This document shows positions 54,336 to 63,486 of a stretch of DNA of 64,000 nt, piece by piece. The notes beneath the pieces are model-generated. The model saw only the letters and a program-made list of their open reading frames with translations, was not told where the DNA came from and ran no database searches. The position numbers and the translations under genes are program-made. How positions within the stretch are numbered: the stretch's first letter is position 1; each line of letters opens with the position of its first letter. Source of the stretch: Dyella_B nitratireducens. Its GTDB lineage: Bacteria; Pseudomonadota; Gammaproteobacteria; Xanthomonadales; Rhodanobacteraceae. The DNA lies in assembly GCF_049532905.1 (NCBI RefSeq), contig NZ_CP064032.1, positions 5,394,001 through 5,458,000 of the forward strand, written 5' to 3'.

Positions 54336-55340
54336 ATGCCGCTAGCGCGCGAGGAGTCCTCGCCCCTGTTCGCCGGTACCGCCGCCGGAACCCTGCGGCT
54401 GATCTTCTATCTCGCCCTGGCGATGGTGTTGATGGTGCTCGACCATCGCAACGGCTGGCTGTGGCGCCTGCGCTATGCCACGTCGATCGTGGTCGAGCCC
54501 GTATACCGGCTGGCGAGCCTGCCGGCCGACGGCTTCCATGCGCTGGGCGTGGCTTTCGCCGACCGCCGCCTGCTTACCGAACAGAATCAGCGTCTGCGCG
54601 AAGACCTGCTGCTGGCCAACGCCAAGCTCAACCGTATGGCGGCGGTGGCCGAGCAGAACCAGCGCCTGAAGGAACTGCTCGATACCCAGCACAGTCTGGA
54701 ACTGCATGTGCAAATGGCGCGCGTCATCGGCGTGGACATGGGAGCTTACCGGCATCGCATGATGATCAACCTGGGCGCACGCGACGGCATCAAGGCCGGC
54801 CAGCCGGTGATCGATGCGCGTGGCGTGGTCGGGCAGATCGTGGACGTGCTGCCGAACTCCGCCGAGGTGATGCTGGTGACCGATCCGGATCACGCCGTAC
54901 CGGTGATGATCCAGCGTACTGGTTTGCGCACCATTGCCTACGGTTCGCGCAATGGTCAGCAGCTCAGCCTGCCGAACATACCGATGGCGGCCGATGTGCA
55001 GGCCGGCGACAAGCTGCTCACCTCCGGCCTCGGCGGGCGTTTTCCGCAGGGCTTCCCGGTGGGCGAGGTCATCAGCGTAGGGCCATCGGCCACCGGCATG
55101 TTCCTGGAAGCGCACGCGGAGCCGACTGCCGACCTGGATCGTGCTGATGAAGTGCTGGTGCTGCACGATTTGCCCGAGCCGGCTGGCCCGCCGCCACCTG
55201 TCACGCCGGCCGGCCCTCCCGCCAGCGAGGCACCCGCACCGGCGTCTACCGCGGCACTGCCGCGCGCAACGCCCACCACGCCAGCGTCACCCGCCAAGCC
55301 GGCCACCGTCGCACAACCTGCAGGGACGCCGTCCACATGA
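54336..55340 (+). CDS. mreC: Rod-shape-determining protein MreC
   Basis: The 334-residue product has a cytoplasmic N-terminus, one membrane segment (about residues 25-42) and a coiled coil (about 68-115, LTEQNQRLREDLLLANAKLN). The MreC beta-domain follows, with VIGVDMGAYRHRMMINLGARDGI-type sequence, GQPVIDARGVVGQI and GRFPQGFPVGEVI. The C-terminal tail from about 275 is Pro/Ala/Thr-rich, longer than in E. coli and likely disordered. MreC links MreB to PBP2. The start at 54336 lies 20 bases after mreB; mreD overlaps its end by four bases. Confidence 0.96.
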   Translation: MPLAREESSPLFAGTAAGTLRLIFYLALAMVLMVLDHRNGWLWRLRYATSIVVEPVYRLASLPADGFHALGVAFADRRLLTEQNQRLREDLLLANAKLNRMAAVAEQNQRLKELLDTQHSLELHVQMARVIGVDMGAYRHRMMINLGARDGIKAGQPVIDARGVVGQIVDVLPNSAEVMLVTDPDHAVPVMIQRTGLRTIAYGSRNGQQLSLPNIPMAADVQAGDKLLTSGLGGRFPQGFPVGEVISVGPSATGMFLEAHAEPTADLDRADEVLVLHDLPEPAGPPPPVTPAGPPASEAPAPASTAALPRATPTTPASPAKPATVAQPAGTPST

Positions 55341-55825
55341 GCCGCCAGCGACTGTCCTTCTGGTGGTTCGTCGGCACTCTGATAGCAGCGCTCATGCTCA
55401 TGCTCGTGCCGCTGCCGCATGTGCTGGAAGCATTCAAGCCCTATTGGCCTGCGCTAGTGCTGCTGTACTGGGCGCTGGAATCAGGCGAACAGCGCGTCAC
55501 GCTGGGTCTCGCTTTCATCTTCGGCCTCTGCTCGGATTTGCTGACGGGTGTGCTGCTCGGCGAACAGGCCTTGCGCTTGTGCGTACTGGCGTTCATCGCC
55601 TTGCGCTTTCGTTCGCGCCTGCGCTTCTTCCCGATGTGGCAGCAGACGCTGGCGGTCTTGGCGTTGCTAGTCAACGACCGCTTCCTGTTGCTCGTGGTGC
55701 GTGCGTTTGCCGGCGAATCCACGCCACCGGCGCTATGGTGGGCATCGCCGTTTGTCAGTGCGGCACTGTGGCCGTTCCTGTTCCTGTTGCTCGATGACCT
55801 GCGGATGCGGTTGAGGCTGCAATGA
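55337..55825 (+). CDS. mreD: Rod-shape-determining protein MreD
   Basis: The 162-residue membrane protein has five to six hydrophobic segments and MreD-like features: WPALVLLYWALE, LGLAFIFGLCSDLLTGVLLGE and LRLCVLAFIALRF. It belongs to the elongasome with MreC, PBP2 and RodA. It overlaps mreC and mrdA by four bases at each end (ATGA), so the three are translationally coupled. Confidence 0.96.
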   Translation: MSRQRLSFWWFVGTLIAALMLMLVPLPHVLEAFKPYWPALVLLYWALESGEQRVTLGLAFIFGLCSDLLTGVLLGEQALRLCVLAFIALRFRSRLRFFPMWQQTLAVLALLVNDRFLLLVVRAFAGESTPPALWWASPFVSAALWPFLFLLLDDLRMRLRLQ

Positions 55826-57840
55826 AGCGCGGTGCAAAACGCCTGCGTATCTACAAGGACACGCGCGGTGAGGGTGAACTCTTCCGCCGCCGCGCCTTTG
55901 CCGGTTTTGCGCTGATCCTGCTCGGTCTGTGCGCGCTGGTGGGGCGCTATGTGTTCCTGCAGGTGCTGCATCACGACGAGTTCGCGCTGCGTTCGGTCAA
56001 CAACAGCGTGAAGCCGCGTGCCATTCCGCCCGCACGCGGACTGATCTACGACCGCAACGGCGTGCTGCTGGCCGATAACGTGCCGGCCTTCCGCCTCGAA
56101 GTGGTGCCTGACAAGGTGCCCAACATGAACCAGATGCTCGCGGAACTCGGCAAAGTGATTCCGCTGGATCCGGATGATCTCGACGCCTTCCGCAAGCAGC
56201 TCAAACAATCGCGCCGCTTCGACAGCGTGCCGCTGAAGATGCGCCTGACCGAGGACGACATCGCGCGCTTCGCCGTGAACCGCTGGCGCTTCCCCGGTGT
56301 GGACGTGGCGCCTTACCTCACGCGTTACTACCCACTGGGCCCGCTGTTTGCGCATGTAGTGGGTTATGTCAGCCGCATCGACGCGGACGATCTGCAAAAC
56401 CTCGATCAGGATCGCTACAAAGGCACCACGCACATCGGACGCATCGGCGTGGAGCGCTCCTACGAGGACATGCTGCACGGCACGCCCGGCTACGAGCTGG
56501 ATGAAGTGAACGCCGACGGGCGCATCCAGCGCGTGCTGAAAACCGATCCGCCGGTACCGGGCAAGAATCTTTATCTGAGCATCGATGCGCGCATTCAGAA
56601 GGCGGCGCAAGATGCGTTCGAAGGTCGGCCGGGTGCAGCGGTGGCGATCGATCCGCGCAACGGTCAAGTGCTGGCCATGGTCAGCGTGCCGGAATTCGAT
56701 CCCAATTTGTTCGTCAACGGCATCAGCTCGGCCGATTACAAGACGTTGATGACAGCAACCGACAAGCCGTTGCTCAATCGTGCGCTCAGGGGCGCGTACC
56801 CCCCCGGTTCCACGGTGAAGCCGTTCATGGGCTTGGCCGGCCTGGAATACGGCATTCGCACACCGCAAGACTCGGTGCTTTCCACCGGTGTGTTCTACAT
56901 CCCGGGTCAATCGCGAGGCTATCGCGACGACGTGCGCGGCGGCGTGGGTACGACAAATCTCTACAAAGCGATCTACGCATCGGTCAATACGTACTTCTAC
57001 AAACTCGCCTTGGATCTCGGCATCGACCGCATCAGCGAGTTCATGGGCAGCTACGGCTTTGGGCATCCCAGTGGCGTGGATCTTCCGGGCGAGGTGTCCG
57101 GCATCCTGCCGTCGCGCGAATGGAAGGCCAAACATTCACCCAAGGAGCGCAACTGGTATCCGGGTGAGACGGTGATCACGGGCATCGGCCAGGGCTATTG
57201 GTCGGTTACCGCCATGCAACTGGCACACGCCTTGGCAACGTTTGCGGGCCGTGGCATGCCCTATGCGCCACGCGTGGTGATGTCGACGGCGGATGTCGGC
57301 AAGCCGTCGTCGCCGTTGCTCAATCCACCCACCGGACCCTCCCTAATCAAAAACATGAAGGATTGGGAAGCGGTAAATGAGGGTATGCAGCTGGTGATCT
57401 ACAGCACCGATCCGACGTCGACCGGCTTCGGTACGAAACTCGGTGAAGGCTTCCCGTATCGCATTGCCGGCAAGAGCGGTACCGCTGAGCGTTTCTCGCG
57501 TAAGACCGACGCGTATAACGAGGACAAGAACACGGCGTATCTCGCCGCGCGCCATCGCGCCTGGTTCGAAGCCTTCACACCCGCTGAGAATCCGCGCATT
57601 GCGGTCGCGGTAGTGTTGGAGGCGGGTGCATGGGGTGCCAAGGATGCTGGCCCGATTGCGCGCAAGATTCTCGATGCGTGGCTGACCGCACAAGGTGGCG
57701 CGGTGCCGCCGCATCAGCCGCTGCAGGAGTCTGCCCTGGCGCCGGCATCATCGACGCAAACGCCGCCGACACCCGAAGACACGCCGCAGGGCGACGTGCC
57801 TGCCCCCGACAGTTCCAGCGCGGGAGACGACACGCAATGA
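55822..57840 (+). CDS. mrdA: Penicillin-binding protein 2 (peptidoglycan transpeptidase)
   Basis: The 672-residue class B PBP has one membrane anchor (about 26-48) and a pedestal domain with VKPRAIPPARGLIYDRNGVL. The transpeptidase motifs are S330-T-V-K (YPPGSTVKPF), S387-V-N and K551-S-G (AGKSGTAE). It cross-links peptidoglycan during cell elongation with RodA. A Pro/Thr-rich tail of about 35 residues follows the catalytic domain. It overlaps mreD and rodA by four bases on each side. Confidence 0.97.
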   Translation: MKRGAKRLRIYKDTRGEGELFRRRAFAGFALILLGLCALVGRYVFLQVLHHDEFALRSVNNSVKPRAIPPARGLIYDRNGVLLADNVPAFRLEVVPDKVPNMNQMLAELGKVIPLDPDDLDAFRKQLKQSRRFDSVPLKMRLTEDDIARFAVNRWRFPGVDVAPYLTRYYPLGPLFAHVVGYVSRIDADDLQNLDQDRYKGTTHIGRIGVERSYEDMLHGTPGYELDEVNADGRIQRVLKTDPPVPGKNLYLSIDARIQKAAQDAFEGRPGAAVAIDPRNGQVLAMVSVPEFDPNLFVNGISSADYKTLMTATDKPLLNRALRGAYPPGSTVKPFMGLAGLEYGIRTPQDSVLSTGVFYIPGQSRGYRDDVRGGVGTTNLYKAIYASVNTYFYKLALDLGIDRISEFMGSYGFGHPSGVDLPGEVSGILPSREWKAKHSPKERNWYPGETVITGIGQGYWSVTAMQLAHALATFAGRGMPYAPRVVMSTADVGKPSSPLLNPPTGPSLIKNMKDWEAVNEGMQLVIYSTDPTSTGFGTKLGEGFPYRIAGKSGTAERFSRKTDAYNEDKNTAYLAARHRAWFEAFTPAENPRIAVAVVLEAGAWGAKDAGPIARKILDAWLTAQGGAVPPHQPLQESALAPASSTQTPPTPEDTPQGDVPAPDSSSAGDDTQ

Positions 57841-58955
57841 CGATAGATACCCTACGTATCCGCCTCCATCGCTTCCTGCGCCGCGTATGGACGCGCCCGC
57901 GCATCGATCTACCGCTCGCATTCGCCTTGCTTCTGCTGTGCAGCGTTGGATTGGTCACGCTATACAGCGCAGGCGACGCCAATCTCGGCCTGGTCGGCGG
58001 GCAGGCGGCGCGCTTTGTGCTCGGTGGTGTGTTCATCCTGCTGATGTCACGCATTCCGCCTTCAATGCTGCGTAACTGGACGCCCTGGCTCTACGCCGGC
58101 AGCGTGATGTTGCTGGTCGTGGTAGCGGTGCTGGGCGAAGGTCGCGGCGCGGATCGCTGGCTCAATCTGGGCATCATGCGCTTTCAGCCATCGGAGCTGA
58201 TGAAGCTGACCATGCCGATGATGGTGGCCTGGTATCTGCATCCGCGCCAATTGCCGCCGCGCTGGACGGACATCATTGTCGTGGGTGGGATGATCGCCAT
58301 TCCCGCCGGCCTGATCGCCAAGCAGCCGGATCTGGGCACGGCGTTGCTGGTATCGGCAGCCGGAGCGTTTGCGTTGTTCCTCTCCGGCATGGCCTGGTGG
58401 CGCATCGGTGTGCTGCTGGCCGGTGCTGCCGGCATGGTGCCGATCGCCTGGCATTTCATGCACCAGTACCAGCGCGACCGTATCCTCACCATGCTCAATC
58501 CGGAATCCGATCCGCTCGGCAACGGCTGGCACATCATCCAGTCGCAGATCGCGGTGGGTTCGGGCGGCATCTTCGGCAAAGGCTTTGAGCAAGGCACACA
58601 GTCACGCCTGGACTTCCTGCCCGAACACACCACTGACTTCATCTTCGCTGTGTTTTGCGAGGAATTCGGCCTGATCGGCGTCTGCGCCATCCTGGTGCTT
58701 TACGCCTTCATCATCGGTCGTTGCCTGTGGATCGCGATGGAAGCGAAGGACACGTACTCGCGCCTGCTTGCCGGTGCGATCGGCATGAGTTTCTTTGTTT
58801 ACGTGTTCGTCAATGGCGGCATGGTGTCGGGCTTGCTGCCGGTGGTGGGCGTGCCGATGCCGATGGTCAGCTATGGCGGCACCTCCGCGGTGTCGTTGCT
58901 GGTGGGTTTTGGGGTGCTGATGTCGATTCATGCCAATCGCAAGGTGCATGACTGA
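57837..58955 (+). CDS. rodA: RodA peptidoglycan glycosyltransferase (SEDS family)
   Basis: The 372-residue polytopic protein has the SEDS features RWLNLGIMRFQPSELMKL, AKQPDLGTALLVSAAG, FLPEHTTDFIFAVFCEEFG and VVGVPMPMVSYGGTSAVSLL. It polymerises glycan strands from lipid II together with PBP2. The true start is the ATG overlapping the mrdA stop (57837); earlier codons in the frame lie inside mrdA. The mltB reading frame starts at or just past its end. Confidence 0.97.
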   Translation: MTIDTLRIRLHRFLRRVWTRPRIDLPLAFALLLLCSVGLVTLYSAGDANLGLVGGQAARFVLGGVFILLMSRIPPSMLRNWTPWLYAGSVMLLVVVAVLGEGRGADRWLNLGIMRFQPSELMKLTMPMMVAWYLHPRQLPPRWTDIIVVGGMIAIPAGLIAKQPDLGTALLVSAAGAFALFLSGMAWWRIGVLLAGAAGMVPIAWHFMHQYQRDRILTMLNPESDPLGNGWHIIQSQIAVGSGGIFGKGFEQGTQSRLDFLPEHTTDFIFAVFCEEFGLIGVCAILVLYAFIIGRCLWIAMEAKDTYSRLLAGAIGMSFFVYVFVNGGMVSGLLPVVGVPMPMVSYGGTSAVSLLVGFGVLMSIHANRKVHD

Positions 58956-58974
58956 TGACCCGTCAAAAACGCAC

Positions 58975-59985
58975 ATGCGTGTTACGCTCCTCCACATGAA
59001 GGGAAAAATCGTTTTTGCACTCGCAGCGCTGTTTTTCGCGACGCCATTCAGCGCATGGGCCGAACATCCGGGCCAAGCGCAACTGGTTGCCGAAGTCGCG
59101 AAAGATACCGGCAAGGATCCGGCCGCCTTGAATGCTTTGCTCGATGGCGCGAAGCGCCAGCAAAGCATCCTCGATGCGATCAGCCGCCCGGCCGAGGCAA
59201 AGCCCTGGAGCGAATACCGCCAGATTTTCCTTACGCCCGCGCGCATTGATGCAGGCGTCCGGTTCTATCTCGACCACCAGGCGCTGCTGGAACAGATCGG
59301 CAAAAAGTACGGTGTCGAACCGCAGTACATCGTCGCGATCATCGGTGTGGAGACGTTCTACGGTCGTCTCACCGGCAAATACAAGGTGCTGGATGCGCTG
59401 GTCACACTGGGTCTGTATTACCCACCGCGGGCAGCGTTTTTTCGCAATGAGCTGAAGACCCTGCTGGAGCTGCCGGATACGCAACTTGCCGGTCCCGTCG
59501 ATACGCTCACCGGCTCCTATGCAGGCGCACAAGGCTGGGGCCAGTTCATGCCCAGCAGCATTCGCGACTTCGCCGTGGATGAAGATGGTGACGGCCGCAT
59601 CGATCTGCAAAATTCATTGCCCGATATCTTCGGCAGTGTCGCCAACTACTTCGTCAAGCACGGCTGGGTCAGCGGTGGTCCGGTGGCAGCGCGCGCCCAG
59701 CCCGATGCGGCAGCGAGAGTGCTGACGCCGAAGGACGCTTCGCCGCAATGGACGATTGAACAACTCGAAGCCTGGGGCTACGCGCCGCTGCAGCATCTCG
59801 ATCCGGGCGCGTCGAGCAGCTTGCAGACGCTGCAGGGCGCGAATGGTCCCGAATACTGGTTCACCTTCAAGAATTTCCAGGTGATCACCACCTACAACCG
59901 CAGTGTGATGTATGCGATGTCGGTGAACCAACTGGCGCAGGCAATCATCGAAGTGGTGCACGCACTGGAGAACGCGCCTAGATGA
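58975..59985 (+). CDS. mltB: Membrane-bound lytic murein transglycosylase B
   Basis: The 336-residue product (from this ATG) has a signal peptide (MKGKIVFALAALFFATPFSAWA preceded by seven residues) and an MltB-type lytic transglycosylase domain. Visible landmarks are VAIIGVETFYGRLTGKYKVLD with the catalytic Glu, YYPPRAAFFRNELK and SYAGAQGWGQFMPSSIRDFA. No lipobox is seen, so unlike E. coli MltB it may be soluble in the periplasm. Starts at 58948, 58975 and 58996 are all possible. rlpA overlaps its end by four bases. Confidence 0.93.
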   Translation: MRVTLLHMKGKIVFALAALFFATPFSAWAEHPGQAQLVAEVAKDTGKDPAALNALLDGAKRQQSILDAISRPAEAKPWSEYRQIFLTPARIDAGVRFYLDHQALLEQIGKKYGVEPQYIVAIIGVETFYGRLTGKYKVLDALVTLGLYYPPRAAFFRNELKTLLELPDTQLAGPVDTLTGSYAGAQGWGQFMPSSIRDFAVDEDGDGRIDLQNSLPDIFGSVANYFVKHGWVSGGPVAARAQPDAAARVLTPKDASPQWTIEQLEAWGYAPLQHLDPGASSSLQTLQGANGPEYWFTFKNFQVITTYNRSVMYAMSVNQLAQAIIEVVHALENAPR

Positions 59986-60899
59986 AGACGCTCCGGCGCC
60001 TGTCGCTGCTGCTCGCGATCACTCTGGTGCTAGCTGGCTGCGGCGGGCATCGCAGCACGCGTCCCTCTTACGCGTCATCGCGCGGCGGTTCGAGTTCGAG
60101 TGGCAGCTCCGGCGGCGTTTACGACGACACCAGCAAATCGCAGGGCAGCCGCTATCGGGACAGCAGTGACAGCATTCCGGATGGCCCGCCACCGGACGTG
60201 AGCAACTTGCCGGAGCCCGTGCCCAAGGTCGAACCGCGCTCGCTATACGGCAACAAGACGCCTTACAGCGTGCTGGGTCGCACCTACACGGTGCTGTCGA
60301 CGGCGCGCGGCTACGACGAACGCGGTATCGCCTCGTTCTACGGCAGCAAGTTCCATGGCTACAAGACCTCGAGCCTCGAGGATTACGACATGTACAAGTT
60401 CACCGCCGCGAGCAAAGTGCTGCCGCTGCCGAGCTACGCGCGGGTGACCAATCTGCAGAATGGCAAAAGCGTGATCGTGCGTGTCAACGATCGTGGCCCG
60501 TTCCACGAAGACCGCGTGATCGACCTGTCCTACGCGGCAGCCGTGAAGATCGGCATCTGGCCCAAGGGCACCGGATTGGTGGAAGTGCAGGGCATCGACC
60601 CCTCCGCACCGCCGCAAGAGGAAGCGCCGCCGCCACCACTTGTCAGCGCAACGCCAGCACATGCGCCCAGTATTTACCTGCAAGTTGGCGCATTCTCCGA
60701 CCCCGCCAACGCCGAACGCGTCGCCGCGCAGCTGCGTGTGGCGAATTTTGCGCCGGTGCAGGTATCTGATGCGACGATCGGCGGCCGGATCGTGCATCGC
60801 GTACGCGTAGGCCCCTTGAGTGACGTGGATAGCGCCGACCAGGTGAGCGCCAAGATCGAGCAAATGGGTCTGCCGCAGCCGCAGGTCGCGGTAGACTGA
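59982..60899 (+). CDS. rlpA: RlpA-type septal ring lytic transglycosylase with SPOR domain
   Basis: The 305-residue lipoprotein has a signal peptide ending LAGC (lipid at Cys20 or so) and a Ser/Gly-rich linker. A double-psi barrel RlpA domain (about 105-200) shows GIASFYGSKFHGYKTSS, KVLPLPSYARVTNLQNG and RVNDRGPFHEDRVIDLSY. A C-terminal SPOR domain (about 225-305) follows, with LQVGAFSDPANAERVAAQLR. SPOR domains bind denuded glycan at the septum. It is coupled to mltB by a four-base overlap. dacC follows 68 bases later. Confidence 0.95.
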   Translation: MKTLRRLSLLLAITLVLAGCGGHRSTRPSYASSRGGSSSSGSSGGVYDDTSKSQGSRYRDSSDSIPDGPPPDVSNLPEPVPKVEPRSLYGNKTPYSVLGRTYTVLSTARGYDERGIASFYGSKFHGYKTSSLEDYDMYKFTAASKVLPLPSYARVTNLQNGKSVIVRVNDRGPFHEDRVIDLSYAAAVKIGIWPKGTGLVEVQGIDPSAPPQEEAPPPPLVSATPAHAPSIYLQVGAFSDPANAERVAAQLRVANFAPVQVSDATIGGRIVHRVRVGPLSDVDSADQVSAKIEQMGLPQPQVAVD

Positions 60900-60967
60900 C
60901 GTTTTTCCTGCGAAGAAGTCATGGCGCCACGCGCGCCGAGCACATAGAAATCGGAAGCAAGCCCAAA

Positions 60968-62197
60968 ATGAATCCGTTCCGCCGTTCCCTGCACATACTT
61001 GCCGCTGCCGCACTGGTGTTCGGTGTCAGTGCCGTTGCACAACAGACTCCGCCCAAGCCCGTACCGAATCCGCCGCCCGCGCCAGCTGCCGTGGCGGTGC
61101 CAGTACCGCCGCCACCGGATGTCGACGCGAAGGCCTGGGTGCTGATGGACTACACCACCGGCCAGGTCCTTGCCTCCAAGAATCCCGATGAACGCGTGGA
61201 ACCGGCCTCGATCACCAAGATCATGACCGACTACGTGGTCTCGGCACAGCTTGCCTCCGGCAAGATCCACCTTACCGATCAGGTGTCGATCAGCGAACAC
61301 GCGTGGCGCGCGGGTGGTGCGGGCACGGACGGCTCGACCAGCTTCCTCAAGCTCAACAGCCAGGTGCCGCTGAAGGATCTGCTGTACGGCATGATCATCC
61401 AGTCCGGCAACGACTCGGCCATCGCGCTGGCCGAACACACCGCCGGTTCCGAAGAAACGTTCGCGAACCTGATGAACGCCTATGCCAAGCAACTCGGCAT
61501 GGTGAACTCGCACTTCGCGAACGCCTCCGGCTATCCGATTCCTGATCACTACTCCACGGCGCACGACATCGCGATTCTTTCGCGTGCGCTGATCCACGAC
61601 TATCCGGACGACTACGCCATCTCCGCGATCAAGGAATTCACCTGGAACGGCATCAAGCAGGGCAACCGCAATACCCTGCTATGGCGCGATCCGAGCGTGG
61701 ACGGCATCAAGACCGGCCACACCGCCGAGGCCGGTTTCTGCCTGGCCGCGTCGGCCAAGCGCGGTGATGCACGCATGATCGCGATCGTGATGGGCTCCAG
61801 CAGCGAGAAGTCACGTGCGGATGCCGCGATTGCGCTGCTCAACTACGGCTTCCGTTTCTACGAAACACACAAGCTCTACGAAGCCAACAAGCCGCTGTCC
61901 ACGCCGCGCCTGTGGAAGGGCGAGGAAGATCAACTGCCGCTGGGCGTGATGCAGGATGTGTTGGTCACCGTAAAAACGGGCGACTACGAGAAACTCAAAG
62001 CAACGATGGACATTCCGTCCACGCTGATTGCGCCTTACAAGAAGGGCCAGCAGGTCGGCACGCTGCACATCACGCAAGACGGCCAGAACATCATGGATGT
62101 GCCGCTGGTTGCGCTCAACGATGCGCCGCAGGGCGGTTTCTTCAAGCGGTTGTGGGACAGCATCCTGCTTTGGTTTCACGGTAGCGGCAAGAAGTAG
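60968..62197 (+). CDS. dacC: D-alanyl-D-alanine carboxypeptidase (PBP5/6 family)
   Basis: The 409-residue product has a signal peptide ending AVA-QQ (about residue 24), a Pro-rich segment and a class C LMM-PBP domain. The motifs are S81-I-T-K (EPASITKIMTDYV), S145-G-N (IQSGNDSAIALAE) and K248-T-G (GIKTGHTAEAG). The PBP5-type beta-rich domain and a C-terminal amphipathic helix (FFKRLWDSILLWFHG) follow, the latter anchoring it to the membrane. It removes the terminal D-Ala from pentapeptides. The symbol dacA would be equally valid. Confidence 0.95.
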   Translation: MNPFRRSLHILAAAALVFGVSAVAQQTPPKPVPNPPPAPAAVAVPVPPPPDVDAKAWVLMDYTTGQVLASKNPDERVEPASITKIMTDYVVSAQLASGKIHLTDQVSISEHAWRAGGAGTDGSTSFLKLNSQVPLKDLLYGMIIQSGNDSAIALAEHTAGSEETFANLMNAYAKQLGMVNSHFANASGYPIPDHYSTAHDIAILSRALIHDYPDDYAISAIKEFTWNGIKQGNRNTLLWRDPSVDGIKTGHTAEAGFCLAASAKRGDARMIAIVMGSSSEKSRADAAIALLNYGFRFYETHKLYEANKPLSTPRLWKGEEDQLPLGVMQDVLVTVKTGDYEKLKATMDIPSTLIAPYKKGQQVGTLHITQDGQNIMDVPLVALNDAPQGGFFKRLWDSILLWFHGSGKK

Positions 62198-62242
62198 GCA
62201 TTGACGCGCTCGGCCCTTGCCGGGAGGGCGCTAACACATGGA

Positions 62243-62322
62243 CGTCATTCCCGCGAAAGCGGGAATCCATTTTGCTCCAGTGCAAAAGGCGAAAATGGAT
62301 TCCCGCTTTCGCGGGAATGACG
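62243..62322. repeat. REP doublet with a perfect 31-base inverted repeat
   Basis: The arm at 62243-62273 begins CGTCATTCCCGCGAAAGCGG and is exactly complementary to 62292-62322 across an 18-base loop. Each arm also contains its own small hairpin (CCCGCGAAAGCGGG). This is the arrangement of a paired REP (REPIN-like) element of the common GTCATTCCCGC type. It lies between dacC and the ybeD-like gene. Confidence 0.85.
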
Positions 62323-62357
62323 GCCGGGTGAGATGAGGAGTCATTCGGAGAACGCCC

Positions 62358-62648
62358 ATGAAAGAACTGAGCGACATCAAAGCGCAACAAGAAGGCCAGG
62401 GATTCCAATTCCCCGGCGAGTTCGAGATCACCGCCATGGGCAACGCCAGCGCGGACCTGAAGGCCCGCGTGCCGCAGATCCTGGAAGGCATCGGTTTGCA
62501 CGTGCTGCACGAGACGGTGAAACATCGCCATTCACGCGAAGGCAACTTCCTGTCCGTCACCGTCAGCTTCCGCTGCGAAACCCGTGAGCAGTACGACCTG
62601 GCGCACACCGCGCTGCGCGCCGATCCGGATATCCGCTATACGCTGTGA
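62358..62648 (+). CDS. ybeD: YbeD/DUF493 family protein
   Basis: The 96-residue protein matches the YbeD (DUF493) family: GFQFPGEFEITAMGNASADL, then GNFLSVTVSFRCETREQYD and ALRADPDIRYTL at the end. The fold resembles an ACT-like regulatory domain. In E. coli it lies between dacA and lipB, the same order as here, but its function is not known. It is separated from dacC by the REP doublet and from lipB by about 160 bases. Confidence 0.92.
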   Translation: MKELSDIKAQQEGQGFQFPGEFEITAMGNASADLKARVPQILEGIGLHVLHETVKHRHSREGNFLSVTVSFRCETREQYDLAHTALRADPDIRYTL

Positions 62649-62809
62649 GTCCGGATTTTTCCCTCGTCCCTCCGGGGGAGGGAAGGGTGGGGGCCACTCT
62701 TGCAAGGAATGTTGCAGCAACACAGCAAGATCAGACGCCACTTCCGTCACTTGCAAGCCATTGCCGATGGCCACAGATTGGCCCCATCCCCGCGCAGGCC
62801 CCACGATCC

Positions 62810-63478
62810 ATGTCCCTACCGTTAAAAATCCGCCGTCTCGGCCGCCAACCCTACGCGCCGGTCTGGCAGGCGATGAGCGCTTTCACCGACAACCGCACCG
62901 CCGATACCACTGACGAGCTGTGGGTGTTGGAGCACGATCCCGTCTTCACGCTCGGACAAGCCGGCAAGATGGAGCACGTCCTGGCACCGGGTGAGATTCC
63001 GGTCGTGTCGGTGGACCGTGGCGGACAGGTCACCTATCACGGCCCCGGCCAGATCGTGGCTTATCCGCTGATCGACCTGCGCCGTGCCGGGGTAGGGGTG
63101 CGTGAGCTGGTCAGTCGGATCGAGCAGGCCATCATCGATACCCTGGAGCACTGGAATATCGAGGCCGTACGCCGTGAAGGCGCACCCGGGGTCTATGTGG
63201 CGGACGCCAAGGTGGCAGCCCTGGGCCTGCGCGTGCGCCGCGGCTGCAGCTTCCATGGGCTGGCCTTCAACGTAAACATGAACCTGGAACCGTTCCACCG
63301 CATTAATCCTTGCGGTTACAAGGGCCTGGCGGTCACACAGGTGCTAGACTTGGGCGGTCCGTCGCGGCTGTCGGACGTCGAGGATGTGCTGATCGGTCAG
63401 TTCTGCCGGCAGTTCGGCTTCGAGGCTGAATCGGCCGCTCCCGTGATTCCCGAACTCCCCGCTCGCATGGCGGTCTGA
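62810..63478 (+). CDS. lipB: Octanoyltransferase LipB
   Basis: The 222-residue product starts MSLPLKIRRLGRQPYAPVWQ. It has VDRGGQVTYHGPGQIVAYPL, GAPGVYVADAKVAALGLRV with the conserved Lys, and the catalytic Cys in INPCGYKGLAVTQ. It transfers octanoyl from acyl-carrier protein to lipoyl domains such as GcvH. The start at 62810 gives normal length; the open frame upstream is intergenic. lipA follows eight bases later. Confidence 0.96.
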   Translation: MSLPLKIRRLGRQPYAPVWQAMSAFTDNRTADTTDELWVLEHDPVFTLGQAGKMEHVLAPGEIPVVSVDRGGQVTYHGPGQIVAYPLIDLRRAGVGVRELVSRIEQAIIDTLEHWNIEAVRREGAPGVYVADAKVAALGLRVRRGCSFHGLAFNVNMNLEPFHRINPCGYKGLAVTQVLDLGGPSRLSDVEDVLIGQFCRQFGFEAESAAPVIPELPARMAV

Positions 63479-63486
63479 GCTATTTC

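Noticed and set aside
55441..57135. 564-codon minus-strand frame opposite mreD/mrdA
   Set aside because: It lies fully over two certain genes, has low-complexity His/Arg-rich content and no ribosome site.
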